From: an uncultured Gloeocapsa sp.
GTDB taxonomy: Bacteria; Cyanobacteriota; Cyanobacteriia; Cyanobacteriales; Gloeocapsaceae
NCBI GenBank assembly: GCA_937930495.1
Contig: CALGKL010000300.1
Location: forward strand, 1-11,577
DNA: 11,577 nt
Direction: 5' to 3'
The notes under the pieces were generated by a model. That model saw only the letters and a list, made by a program, of their open reading frames with translations, was not told the DNA's origin and searched no databases. Positions 1-6,570 of the stretch are shown here, piece by piece (the stretch's first letter is position 1; each line of letters opens with the position of its first letter). The translations under genes were made by a program, and so were the position numbers.

Positions 1-994
1 AAATATAGCTCGGTAATTTCGTCGAAGAAATACTAAAAAAAACGAAAATGACCATTAGCCAAATACAAGCAAATAAAAGTAATTGTTCCTCAGGAGATTG
101 TTGACTCCAAAAACGACGACGCCAAAATTGAGTATTAGCGATCGCTCCGGGTAAATAAAGAGACCAAGGAATAAATAAAATCAACAAGACGATAAAATAA
201 TAATACCAAGGTCCAGGATGGTTACTCACAACCTCGGTAAAACGTCGCAGATTGTGATAACCAAAAAAAGTCTCAACATAATCACTGTGACGTTGAATAA
301 TTAACACAAACCAAGGCACAGAAATAACCAAGAAAATCAGCGTAAACCAGATAATTCCTATTTCCTGAACAACGATTTTAAACTTACCCACATAGAGTAA
401 AAAAGTTAGGATAATTAAACCAGGTAAAACTACCCCCACGGGACCTTTAGCTAACACAGCTAAGGCTAGAGAAACCGCCGAGCCAACATACCAGAGAGAG
501 GGAAATTGCCATAAACTTCGGTTTTTTGACGATTGAGGTGCGTCAGCATATCCGTTAAAAAAACAAAGTAAACCACAACCCATACCGGCGCTTAAAAGCA
601 TATCAGAAACACCAATACGTCCCCAAGCCAGACTATAGAAATTAAAACTAATAATACCAGGAACTAACCAAGCACTATGTTTGTGAAAGCGTAAGACAGT
701 ATAAAAAGATAAAAAAGTCAGAGCGATCGCCCCTAAAGCCGAAGGTAAACGTACCCCCCAAGTATTTACCCCAAAAAGATGAAAGGCGATCGCCATCCCC
801 CAATAAACCAGAGGCGGTTTATCAAATCTAGTTTCGCCATTAAAATAGGGAGTAATCCAGTCACCTGTCGTAAACATTCCCTTAGCCGCTTCCGCAAATA
901 AAGGCTCGGTTTCATCTATTAAACCAGTACTACCTAGATATAATAAAAACGCTAGAGAAGAAATAACTCCACAATAAATTATCCCTTTGCTCAT
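1..994 (-). CDS. GT39/ArnT-like membrane glycosyltransferase, C-terminus cut off by the window edge
   Basis: Seen: 331 residues from an ATG at 994, reading leftward off the window. The protein is very hydrophobic with many membrane helices. After the first helix comes LIDETEPLFAEAAKGM (about residues 25-40, acidic pair D27-E28), then FDKPPLVYW (57-65), LAKGPVG in the middle, and TKLPSYI at the edge (325-331). Known: this order of motifs (periplasmic DE loop, KPP motif, LAKGP, K-LP-Y) is typical of the GT39/PMT family that includes ArnT, which moves a sugar from a polyprenyl-phosphate carrier onto lipid A, other lipids or proteins. The family is usually about 450-560 residues, so roughly a third is missing here. 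The start codon overlaps the stop of the upstream gene as ATGA and has no close Shine-Dalgarno, so translational coupling is likely. The acceptor and sugar cannot be read from the sequence. Confidence 0.85.
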   Translation of the reverse strand, partial: MSKGIIYCGVISSLAFLLYLGSTGLIDETEPLFAEAAKGMFTTGDWITPYFNGETRFDKPPLVYWGMAIAFHLFGVNTWGVRLPSALGAIALTFLSFYTVLRFHKHSAWLVPGIISFNFYSLAWGRIGVSDMLLSAGMGCGLLCFFNGYADAPQSSKNRSLWQFPSLWYVGSAVSLALAVLAKGPVGVVLPGLIILTFLLYVGKFKIVVQEIGIIWFTLIFLVISVPWFVLIIQRHSDYVETFFGYHNLRRFTEVVSNHPGPWYYYFIVLLILFIPWSLYLPGAIANTQFWRRRFWSQQSPEEQLLLFACIWLMVIFVFFSISSTKLPSYI

Positions 995-3801
995 GACAAT
1001 ATTTCTACAACTCCTTGTTGACCATTAATTTTCACCCGTTGACCATCTTTGAATATTTGCGTAGCGTTTGGTATATCCATGATCGCTGGGATCCCATATT
1101 CACGAGCAATAATCGCACCGTGGGAGAGACGACCACCAACTTCAGAAATAATACCACCCGCCTGGGCTAAAAAAGGTCCCCATCCTGAATCAGTATAAGG
1201 TACAACAACGATCATTCCTGGGTTAACCTCTTTAACCTCGTCAAAATTACGAATCACCTTGATTATTCCTGAAGCTACTCCCCAACTAGCACCAATACCT
1301 CGCAATTCTCCTGCTGAAAAGCTATAATCTTGAGGGATTAAGTCCCCAGGATGATTACCATAAACAACATAGGGTACATTTTCAATTTGGCTAATTTTTT
1401 CCCATTCAGTTTGTCTTTGCCAAATGATCTCAGGATTAAATTCATCTTGATTAGAGGTAATCGCGACGATTTCGGGGTATTCTAACCAGAAAATATCATT
1501 TTTATCCCGTAATAGTCCTAATTTTACCCATTCTTCCCCCAAAGCTAAGAAACTCCAGCGCAGATAAGCGAGCAGTTGCGAGTAAACCTCGGTGACACGT
1601 CCTTTTAAATTAAGTCGGTTTTGGACTATTTTAGTTAGTAAATTAGTCGAAGTTTTCCTACCTGGTGGTAGGGGAGATAAGAAAAACTGATAAAACAACT
1701 CGGCGACTAAACTAGGATTATCCCCCCAACGCGGTACAGAAATATCCGTCGCCGTCTCACTCAGATAAGCGTAACGAGATAGTAAAGTATTAAATTTAGC
1801 GAGAATTGCTTCACCTTGGGGAGATTGAGAGAGATAGTTGCATAATTGTTCCTTATTGTTGACAACCGGGATAATTTTAGCCGCATCTGTAGCTAGTTGA
1901 GAAAGCGATCGCAGTGATTCCACCTCCGGTGTGAAACTGTTATCTAAAGTAGCTATATCTATCTTGAAGATTCCTTGTCGGAGAGCTAAACTAATAGGAG
2001 CTAAAATACTATAATATGTAGCCCGTTTTAATCCTGCTAGAATATCCGGGATTTTTGCCGGTAAATCCCCAAGGGGAAAAGATTGTAAACTAGTTAACAA
2101 AGGTTGAAAAATACGGCGATCGTCTCGGCGAAAATCTTGAACTAGATTCCATTCTCTCGCTAATAATCTTAACAAACCAGGAATATTAACTAAAGTAGAT
2201 AATACAGGAGGTTTACTCATTTTTGCGCCTCTGATGAGAAACTCCAGACTTTCTCTAGGTAATCCCATGCGCCGAAAAATCTCACCTAAAAGAGTAGCGT
2301 TGAAATATGCTCTCCCCCAATGTAAAGTAGCCGTAGCCTCAAAATCCAAACCAACAGCACGATTTCCCAAAACTATAGTAAAGATTTCCCCCCAAACCCC
2401 GCAAGTCAAAGGACGATTAATCGACCAAGTTAGAGGTTTAATGATACCAGGGATAACCTCAGCAGCTATTTTTCTCGTCCAAATCGGTTGTAAAGAGGTA
2501 ATTGGTCGAGACTGTAATAACCACAAACGTTGACCATCATAAGTCCATTCCACATCTTGGGGAATACCTAAAAAGCGATTCTCTAAATCTCTAGCAATTT
2601 TAGCGATCGCCTCAATCACCGACTCTGGTTGTAACTCAAAATTAGTCAGCATTGGACCATCTTTAACCACAACGCGGTATGATTTTGGCGTTACCTTTCC
2701 CGATACCACTAAACTAGCCTCACCCGCTGAAGCTTCTACCACTACCCCTTGCTCAACTTGTTCGAGAGGATCACGACTAAAAGCTACACCCGATAAGACC
2801 CCTTTGATTTGTTTTTGAATAATTACCGCCATTTTTGCCGATTTTTGTCCCCTATCCCGACGATATTTTTGTGCCGCATCGGTTTGATAAGAATCTCGAC
2901 TCAGGGCGATCGCCCTTTCTAACTCCTCGTGGCTCGTAATATTTAAAATACTCTTATATTGTCCAGCCGCCGAGGTAAACTCATCATCTTCCCCCACAGC
3001 CGAAGAACGTACCACAAAAGGATGATCTAAACTAGGTTGTAACCCTTCCCTCTGAAAATCCAATTCAGCATCAGGAAGTAAAACCCAACCCTGAGGAACT
3101 AAATAACCCCAATTCCGTAAAAGAGACAAATTAGCCGCTTTTTGACCAACTTCTCTCGCTTTTAGCTTATTTTCTAAAGGAATTAAACTCGACTTACCGC
3201 GAAAAAAACGAAACATACCCTCAGACTCCCGGTTAACACCAATCGTAGATAAATTCAAATCATCAGCAATAGAGACGATCACCCAACCAAGGAGCAAACA
3301 TAGCATCATCGTAGCCGTAATCAGACCAGGTTGTTGCCAATGACGCCAAACCATCACCACCACCAAAAAAATTAAGATTAAAACCCGACTGACATTCCGT
3401 CGACGCCAAATCAAAAAACTTAGTCCCCCCAACAAAAAAACTAAACCAGTAGCAACAGGATCATGAGTAACCATACCCCAAAAAACATTAGTCGTTCCAG
3501 CACCTTTACCCAGAAAATAACGTCCCGTCACCAAAGCGATTAAAGCGATAATCTCCCAAACCGCTACACCAGGAAACAATAACCTAGCCAACAACACAAC
3601 AGCAATACCCTTACCAGCTTCTGAAAGTACCGCTAAAATCCCCACCAACTTACCACCATGATAAAAAGCAGCAGATACCGAAATATTACCCGTTCCCAGG
3701 CGATCGAGTCTTTCCCCCCTTAAAGTATAATTAAGCCAATTAATCACAGGTAGAGCACCCAAAACAAAACTGAGAGTAATTAAAACAAAAATTTCTAGCA
3801 T
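991..3801 (-). CDS. PlsY-like membrane domain fused to a PEP-synthase/rifampin-phosphotransferase-like enzyme
   Basis: Seen: 936 residues. Residues 1-180 form about six membrane helices and resemble PlsY, with a GTGN motif (36-39) and GKGAGTTN (98-105). A PPDK/PEP-synthase ATP-grasp follows: VGQKAANL (218-225), VVRSSAVGEDD (263-273), AAGQY (278-282), DVEW (416-419) and QSRPIT (430-435). A central region (about 440-810) has ISVPRW (687-692) and DIFWL (769-773). The last about 100 residues are a swivelling phosphohistidine domain with GGRLSHGAIIARE, His894 being the expected phosphate carrier. Known: PEP synthase and PPDK also have a C-terminal PEP-binding barrel. That barrel is absent here, as in rifampin phosphotransferase, which uses ATP to phosphorylate a small molecule through the histidine. 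Inferred: a membrane-tethered phosphotransferase of unknown substrate. The PlsY acyltransferase motifs are altered, so that activity is doubtful. The start has AGGGG 5 nt upstream. The gene overlaps the GT39 gene by 4 bp. Confidence 0.85.
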   Translation of the reverse strand: MLEIFVLITLSFVLGALPVINWLNYTLRGERLDRLGTGNISVSAAFYHGGKLVGILAVLSEAGKGIAVVLLARLLFPGVAVWEIIALIALVTGRYFLGKGAGTTNVFWGMVTHDPVATGLVFLLGGLSFLIWRRRNVSRVLILIFLVVVMVWRHWQQPGLITATMMLCLLLGWVIVSIADDLNLSTIGVNRESEGMFRFFRGKSSLIPLENKLKAREVGQKAANLSLLRNWGYLVPQGWVLLPDAELDFQREGLQPSLDHPFVVRSSAVGEDDEFTSAAGQYKSILNITSHEELERAIALSRDSYQTDAAQKYRRDRGQKSAKMAVIIQKQIKGVLSGVAFSRDPLEQVEQGVVVEASAGEASLVVSGKVTPKSYRVVVKDGPMLTNFELQPESVIEAIAKIARDLENRFLGIPQDVEWTYDGQRLWLLQSRPITSLQPIWTRKIAAEVIPGIIKPLTWSINRPLTCGVWGEIFTIVLGNRAVGLDFEATATLHWGRAYFNATLLGEIFRRMGLPRESLEFLIRGAKMSKPPVLSTLVNIPGLLRLLAREWNLVQDFRRDDRRIFQPLLTSLQSFPLGDLPAKIPDILAGLKRATYYSILAPISLALRQGIFKIDIATLDNSFTPEVESLRSLSQLATDAAKIIPVVNNKEQLCNYLSQSPQGEAILAKFNTLLSRYAYLSETATDISVPRWGDNPSLVAELFYQFFLSPLPPGRKTSTNLLTKIVQNRLNLKGRVTEVYSQLLAYLRWSFLALGEEWVKLGLLRDKNDIFWLEYPEIVAITSNQDEFNPEIIWQRQTEWEKISQIENVPYVVYGNHPGDLIPQDYSFSAGELRGIGASWGVASGIIKVIRNFDEVKEVNPGMIVVVPYTDSGWGPFLAQAGGIISEVGGRLSHGAIIAREYGIPAIMDIPNATQIFKDGQRVKINGQQGVVEILS

Positions 3802-3833
3802 ATTTCCCCTAGATGTTTAAATTGGCCATTATT

Positions 3834-3842
3834 TGCTATAAT
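3834..3842 (+). promoter_or_regulatory. Extended -10 promoter element upstream of rne
   Basis: TGCTATAAT (3834-3842) is a perfect extended -10 (TG-n-TATAAT). No convincing -35 lies 16-18 nt upstream, which extended -10 promoters can tolerate. A start near 3849 would give rne a leader of about 530 nt. It is the best plus-strand promoter in the gap but is judged by eye only. Confidence 0.45.
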
Positions 3843-3864
3843 TAACTAGAATGCGAACAAACAA
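3835..3864 (-). promoter_or_regulatory. Possible promoter of the leftward fusion/GT39 unit
   Basis: On the minus strand, TTGTTT (3859-3864) is followed after 18 nt by TATAGC (3835-3840), about 35 nt before the start codon at 3801. Matches to the consensus are modest (3/6 and 4/6). The TATA core is shared with the plus-strand extended -10 of the rne side, so the two directions may compete. Confidence 0.3.
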
Positions 3865-4070
3865 AAGTTTTTCTCCCAATTTACGAGTCTAACTAGTTAA
3901 CTTATCCTCGAGAATAAGGGATGTTTGCGCTAAAAATATAGCTTAATCAGTCCGAACTGTAGGTAGTTCATTCTTTTCCCAATCACTGAGATTAATTAAA
4001 ATGTTGAGAACTCAAATTAACTAGCTACTTCTAGATATTCAGGGAAAAGACTAGAAAAAGTCAGCAATTT

Positions 4071-4370
4071 ATGCTAAAAGATCTAATCAAACAGTATCTA
4101 GGACTAGATCAAACTATCCATCAACCTAGTTGTCTCCGGATGAATTTACTATGGTTTGATCTTAACTACCACCTGCTAGTATCGGGTAAACAACTCAATC
4201 AGGATAAATTCCCTTTGCAGCATTCAATATCTAACCAAAGGGGAGGTATCGGGACAAAAATCTCCCCCTTTGACAAAAAATTAAATTGGCAATCTTTTTT
4301 AGCAGCGACTAGAGAAGCTCGCGAAAAGTTCAAATCAGATAATTTAAGTTATTTCTCATCGGAATTTTGA
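4071..4370 (+). CDS. Hypothetical 99-residue protein, uncertain, immediately upstream of rne
   Basis: I do not recognise this protein. An ATG-TGA frame of 99 codons ends 9 nt before the rne start, and the rne Shine-Dalgarno (GAGGG) overlaps its stop, which would suit translational coupling. The product is soluble-looking and basic, with a hydrophobic stretch MNLLWFDLNYHLLVSG (about 24-39), a Gly/Lys-rich middle and a charged helix-like end (LAATREAREKFK). There are no Cys pairs or signal peptide. Against it: no ribosome binding site is visible before the ATG at 4071, random frames of this length occur in this DNA, and the middle of the frame carries strong inverted repeats that could instead belong to an rne leader RNA. 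An internal ATG at 4141 is an alternative start. Confidence 0.4.
   Translation: MLKDLIKQYLGLDQTIHQPSCLRMNLLWFDLNYHLLVSGKQLNQDKFPLQHSISNQRGGIGTKISPFDKKLNWQSFLAATREAREKFKSDNLSYFSSEF
4211..4272 (+). promoter_or_regulatory. Three-arm alternative-pairing element before rne
   Basis: Arm A CCCTTTG (4211-4217), arm B CAAAGGGGAG (4236-4245) and arm C CTCCCCCTTTG (4262-4272) are mutually complementary. B can pair with A (7 bp, 9 with a G-U and a U-A) or with C (10 bp with one bulged C, 16-nt loop), but not both. Such a 1:2 versus 2:3 layout is seen in attenuators and RNA switches. No U-tract follows arm C, so it is not a simple terminator. Confidence 0.35.
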
Positions 4371-4379
4371 GGGAATTGC

Positions 4380-6248
4380 ATGGCAAAACAGATTATTATT
4401 GCAGAACAGCATCATATAGCAGCTGTTTTTTCCGAAGACCAAATCGAAGAATTAATAGTTACATCAGGTAATCAACAAGTAAGCGATATTTACTTAGGTA
4501 TCGTAGAAAACGTCATCCCCGGAATCGATGCAGCCTTCGTTAACATTGGAGATACTGAAAGAAATGGCTTTATTCACGTCACCGATTTAGGTCCATTACG
4601 TCTGAAAAAAACAGCAGGAGCAATCACAGAATTATTAGCCCCACAACAAAAAGTACTCGTTCAAGTCATGAAAGAGCCAACGGGTAACAAAGGACCAAGA
4701 CTAACAGGTAATATCACTTTACCAGGACGCTATCTAGTCTTAATGCCCTACGGCAAAGGAGTCAACCTCTCTCGACGCATTAAAAACGAAAATGAGCGCA
4801 GCCGGTTAAGAGCCTTAGCAATTCTGATCAAACCCGCAGGAATGGGTTTATTAGTGCGTACAGAAGCAGAAGGAAAAGCAGAAGAAGCGATTATGGAGGA
4901 TTTAGAAAACCTCCTGAGTCAATGGGAAACCATCGAACAACAAAGTAATAACCATAAACCACCGGCTTTGTTAAATCGTGATGATGACTTTATTCAAAAA
5001 GTATTACGCGAAGCATATACAAGTGAAGTTAATCGTATAGTAGTAGATTCCCCCTCAGGACTCAAAAGAGTTAGACAACAGTTGAGTAACTGGAGTAATG
5101 GCCGTCCTCCCGAAGGAGTATTTATTGATCACTATCAAAATCATCAGTCGATTCTGGATTATTTCCGCATCAACGCAGCGATCAAAGAAGCCCTTAAACC
5201 AAGAGTAGATTTACCCTCAGGCGGCTATATTATAATTGAACCGACCGAAGCTTTGACCGTTATTGATGTTAACTCAGGTTCTTTTACTCGTTCCGCTACA
5301 TCACGAGAGACAGTACTTTGGACCAATAATGAAGCAGCTACAGAAATCGCCCGTCAATTGCGTCTCCGCAATATCGGTGGCGTGATTATCGTCGATTTTA
5401 TCGATATGGACTCCAAACAAGACCAACTCAAGCTCCTAGAACACTTTAACAAAAGTCTGAGAGCAGATAAAGCTAGACCACAAATAGCCCAACTTTCCGA
5501 ATTAGGATTAGTAGAATTAACTCGTAAACGTCAAGGAAAAAATATCTATGAATTATTTGGGCAAGTTTGTTCTCATTGTGGCGGTTTAGGTTATTTAGCT
5601 CACCTACCAGGACTGAAAGAACCTCAAGAATTAGAAACAGTTAACCCCACCACCACAGCTGTTGCGGTTGCTCCTGTTTTAAAAACTACTGAAACCCTAG
5701 TTTTACCAGACGTAGAAATCAAAGTCCCACAAGAATTAGCCGAAGAAACAGAACAATTTACCCTAGGAGATGACCTCGAACAAAACGGAGGAAGTAACCA
5801 AATTCGCCGACGCAGAAGACGTCGTCCCGGAGAAGAAGATTTACCCGTAATTTCCCTAAACCTAACTAGCGAAAAAGAAAACGATTTCATCCCCGTTCCG
5901 AAAAAAGAAAAAGATAGAAGCATATCCTTACGCAGTTCCCGTCGAGAAGAGCCTAAAGTAGAACAAATCTGTGTCGAAATGACCCCCCTAGAACAGGAAA
6001 TATACGCTTTGATGGGTGTTTCTCCTCTGGTTCGTCTAGATAAAAAAATTGAAAATAATCAAGGGGTAATTATTTCTGTTCAAGTTCCCCAAGAAAAATC
6101 ACCAACCATTGAAAGACAACAAGAAGAAAATCTAGAACCAGAAGAACCAGAAAAACTAGAAACAGAAAACGAAGAAACAGAAGAAGCCACCTCTGTGAGC
6201 TTACGTCGTCGTCGCCGTCGCTCCTCAGCTCTAGAAAACCAAGCCTAG
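4380..6248 (+). CDS. rne: Ribonuclease E/G, cyanobacterial type
   Basis: RNase E is the endonuclease that starts mRNA decay and processes tRNA and rRNA precursors. Seen in 622 residues: an S1 RNA-binding domain (about 36-120), the DNase I-like catalytic core with TVIDVNSGSF (metal ligand D296) and IIVDFIDMD (D339), and the zinc-link CSHC (C397, C400). The spacings D296-D339 (43) and D296-C397 (101) equal those of E. coli D303/D346/C404. The noncatalytic tail (about 410-622) has a seven-Arg patch (476-482), a conserved-looking block EMTPLEQEIYALMGVSPLV (533-551), an acidic stretch (581-603) and RRRRRRSSA at 609-617. Known: that nonapeptide binds polynucleotide phosphorylase in cyanobacteria. 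The tail is short compared with the E. coli enzyme and lacks its degradosome scaffold. The start has GAGGG 8 nt upstream. psaE follows after 111 bp in the same direction. Confidence 0.97.
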   Translation: MAKQIIIAEQHHIAAVFSEDQIEELIVTSGNQQVSDIYLGIVENVIPGIDAAFVNIGDTERNGFIHVTDLGPLRLKKTAGAITELLAPQQKVLVQVMKEPTGNKGPRLTGNITLPGRYLVLMPYGKGVNLSRRIKNENERSRLRALAILIKPAGMGLLVRTEAEGKAEEAIMEDLENLLSQWETIEQQSNNHKPPALLNRDDDFIQKVLREAYTSEVNRIVVDSPSGLKRVRQQLSNWSNGRPPEGVFIDHYQNHQSILDYFRINAAIKEALKPRVDLPSGGYIIIEPTEALTVIDVNSGSFTRSATSRETVLWTNNEAATEIARQLRLRNIGGVIIVDFIDMDSKQDQLKLLEHFNKSLRADKARPQIAQLSELGLVELTRKRQGKNIYELFGQVCSHCGGLGYLAHLPGLKEPQELETVNPTTTAVAVAPVLKTTETLVLPDVEIKVPQELAEETEQFTLGDDLEQNGGSNQIRRRRRRRPGEEDLPVISLNLTSEKENDFIPVPKKEKDRSISLRSSRREEPKVEQICVEMTPLEQEIYALMGVSPLVRLDKKIENNQGVIISVQVPQEKSPTIERQQEENLEPEEPEKLETENEETEEATSVSLRRRRRRSSALENQA

Positions 6249-6266
6249 TTTGTAATAAAACTTAAG
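6249..6266 (+). promoter_or_regulatory. Weak HLR1-like site upstream of psaE
   Basis: TTTGTAAT (6249-6256) resembles one reverse-strand half of the cyanobacterial HLR1 element bound by RpaB, and AACTTAAG, 2 nt further on (6259-6266), is a poorer second half. Known: RpaB binds HLR1 sites at photosystem I genes, psaE included, in Synechocystis. The second half matches only partly, so this is a lead and not a firm call. Confidence 0.2.
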
Positions 6267-6274
6267 ATGATTCT

Positions 6275-6292
6275 AGGTCTCAAAGGTCTCAT
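6275..6292 (+). repeat. Tandem 9-bp repeat in the rne-psaE gap
   Basis: AGGTCTCAA is followed directly by AGGTCTCAT, 8 of 9 bases identical, about 70-85 nt before the psaE start. The spacing, close to one helical turn, would suit a side-by-side regulator site. No regulator is identified. Confidence 0.45.
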
Positions 6293-6359
6293 CTGATAGT
6301 ACCCTTTTAAAAGAACAACAAAATTAGACTATCTAAAACAAGCAAGGGAAAAAAAACTT

Positions 6360-6569
6360 ATGGCAATTGAACGTGGGTCAAAAGTTAGAATTCTGCGCAA
6401 AGAATCCTACTGGTATAAAGATGTTGGTACCGTTGCTAGCATCGATAAAAGCGGTATCCGTTATCCCGTGATTGTTCGCTTTGATAAAGTTAACTACACT
6501 GGTTACAGTGGTAGTCCTAGCGGAGTCAACACCAATAACTTCGCTCTAGATGAACTCGAAGAAGTCTAA
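6360..6569 (+). CDS. psaE: Photosystem I reaction centre subunit IV (PsaE)
   Basis: PsaE is a small SH3-like subunit on the stromal side of photosystem I that helps ferredoxin dock and supports cyclic electron flow. Seen: 69 residues, beginning [19 protein letters not shown] and containing the family blocks VGTVAS (22-27), [12 protein letters not shown] (35-46) and SGVNTNNFA (54-62). Arg40 (Arg39 after Met removal) corresponds to the arginine needed for ferredoxin interaction in Synechocystis PsaE. The protein lacks the short Ala-rich tail of some homologues but is full length for the family. AAGGGA lies 10 nt before the ATG, a slightly distant ribosome site. The TAA stop is 1 nt before the TTG of mutM, so psaE heads a compact psaE-mutM-murD cluster. 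No terminator is visible before it, so some transcription from rne may enter. Confidence 0.98.
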   Translation: MAIERGSKVRILRKESYWYKDVGTVASIDKSGIRYPVIVRFDKVNYTGYSGSPSGVNTNNFALDELEEV

Positions 6570-6570
6570 T

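Larger units (their letters stand above)
3849..4379 (+). promoter_or_regulatory. Long, structured putative 5' leader of rne
   Basis: This stretch between the divergent start and rne holds no recognisable protein other than the uncertain ORF at 4071. By eye it contains an imperfect 18-bp palindrome CTTATCCTCGAGAATAAG (3901-3918), a 5-bp hairpin GAACT/AGTTC (3954-3969), a long-range 9-bp complement TCTTTTCCC/GGGAAAAGA (3972-3980 with 4042-4050), and TTAACTAG at 3842-3849 and 4017-4024 with the palindrome TAACTAGTTA at 3890-3899. U-rich single-stranded candidates such as GTTTTTCTCCC (from 3868) could be RNase E sites. Known: E. coli rne has a long 5' UTR through which RNase E represses its own mRNA. 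That the same happens here is inference. Confidence 0.4.

Noticed and set aside
2234..2533. Plus-strand 99-codon frame antisense to the fusion gene
   Set aside because: It lies wholly inside a clear gene on the other strand, has no ribosome site and a product without recognisable features.
991..3801. Calling the fusion a phosphoenolpyruvate synthase
   Set aside because: The C-terminal PEP/pyruvate-binding barrel is absent and the domain order fits a rifampin-phosphotransferase-like enzyme instead.
4236..4272. Intrinsic terminator before rne
   Set aside because: The hairpin CAAAGGGGAG/CTCCCCCTTTG is followed by GACAAAAAATT on the plus strand, with no T-run.
5624..5923. Minus-strand 99-codon frame antisense to the rne tail
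   Set aside because: Its Ser/Arg-rich product is the mirror of the low-complexity rne tail, with no start signal.
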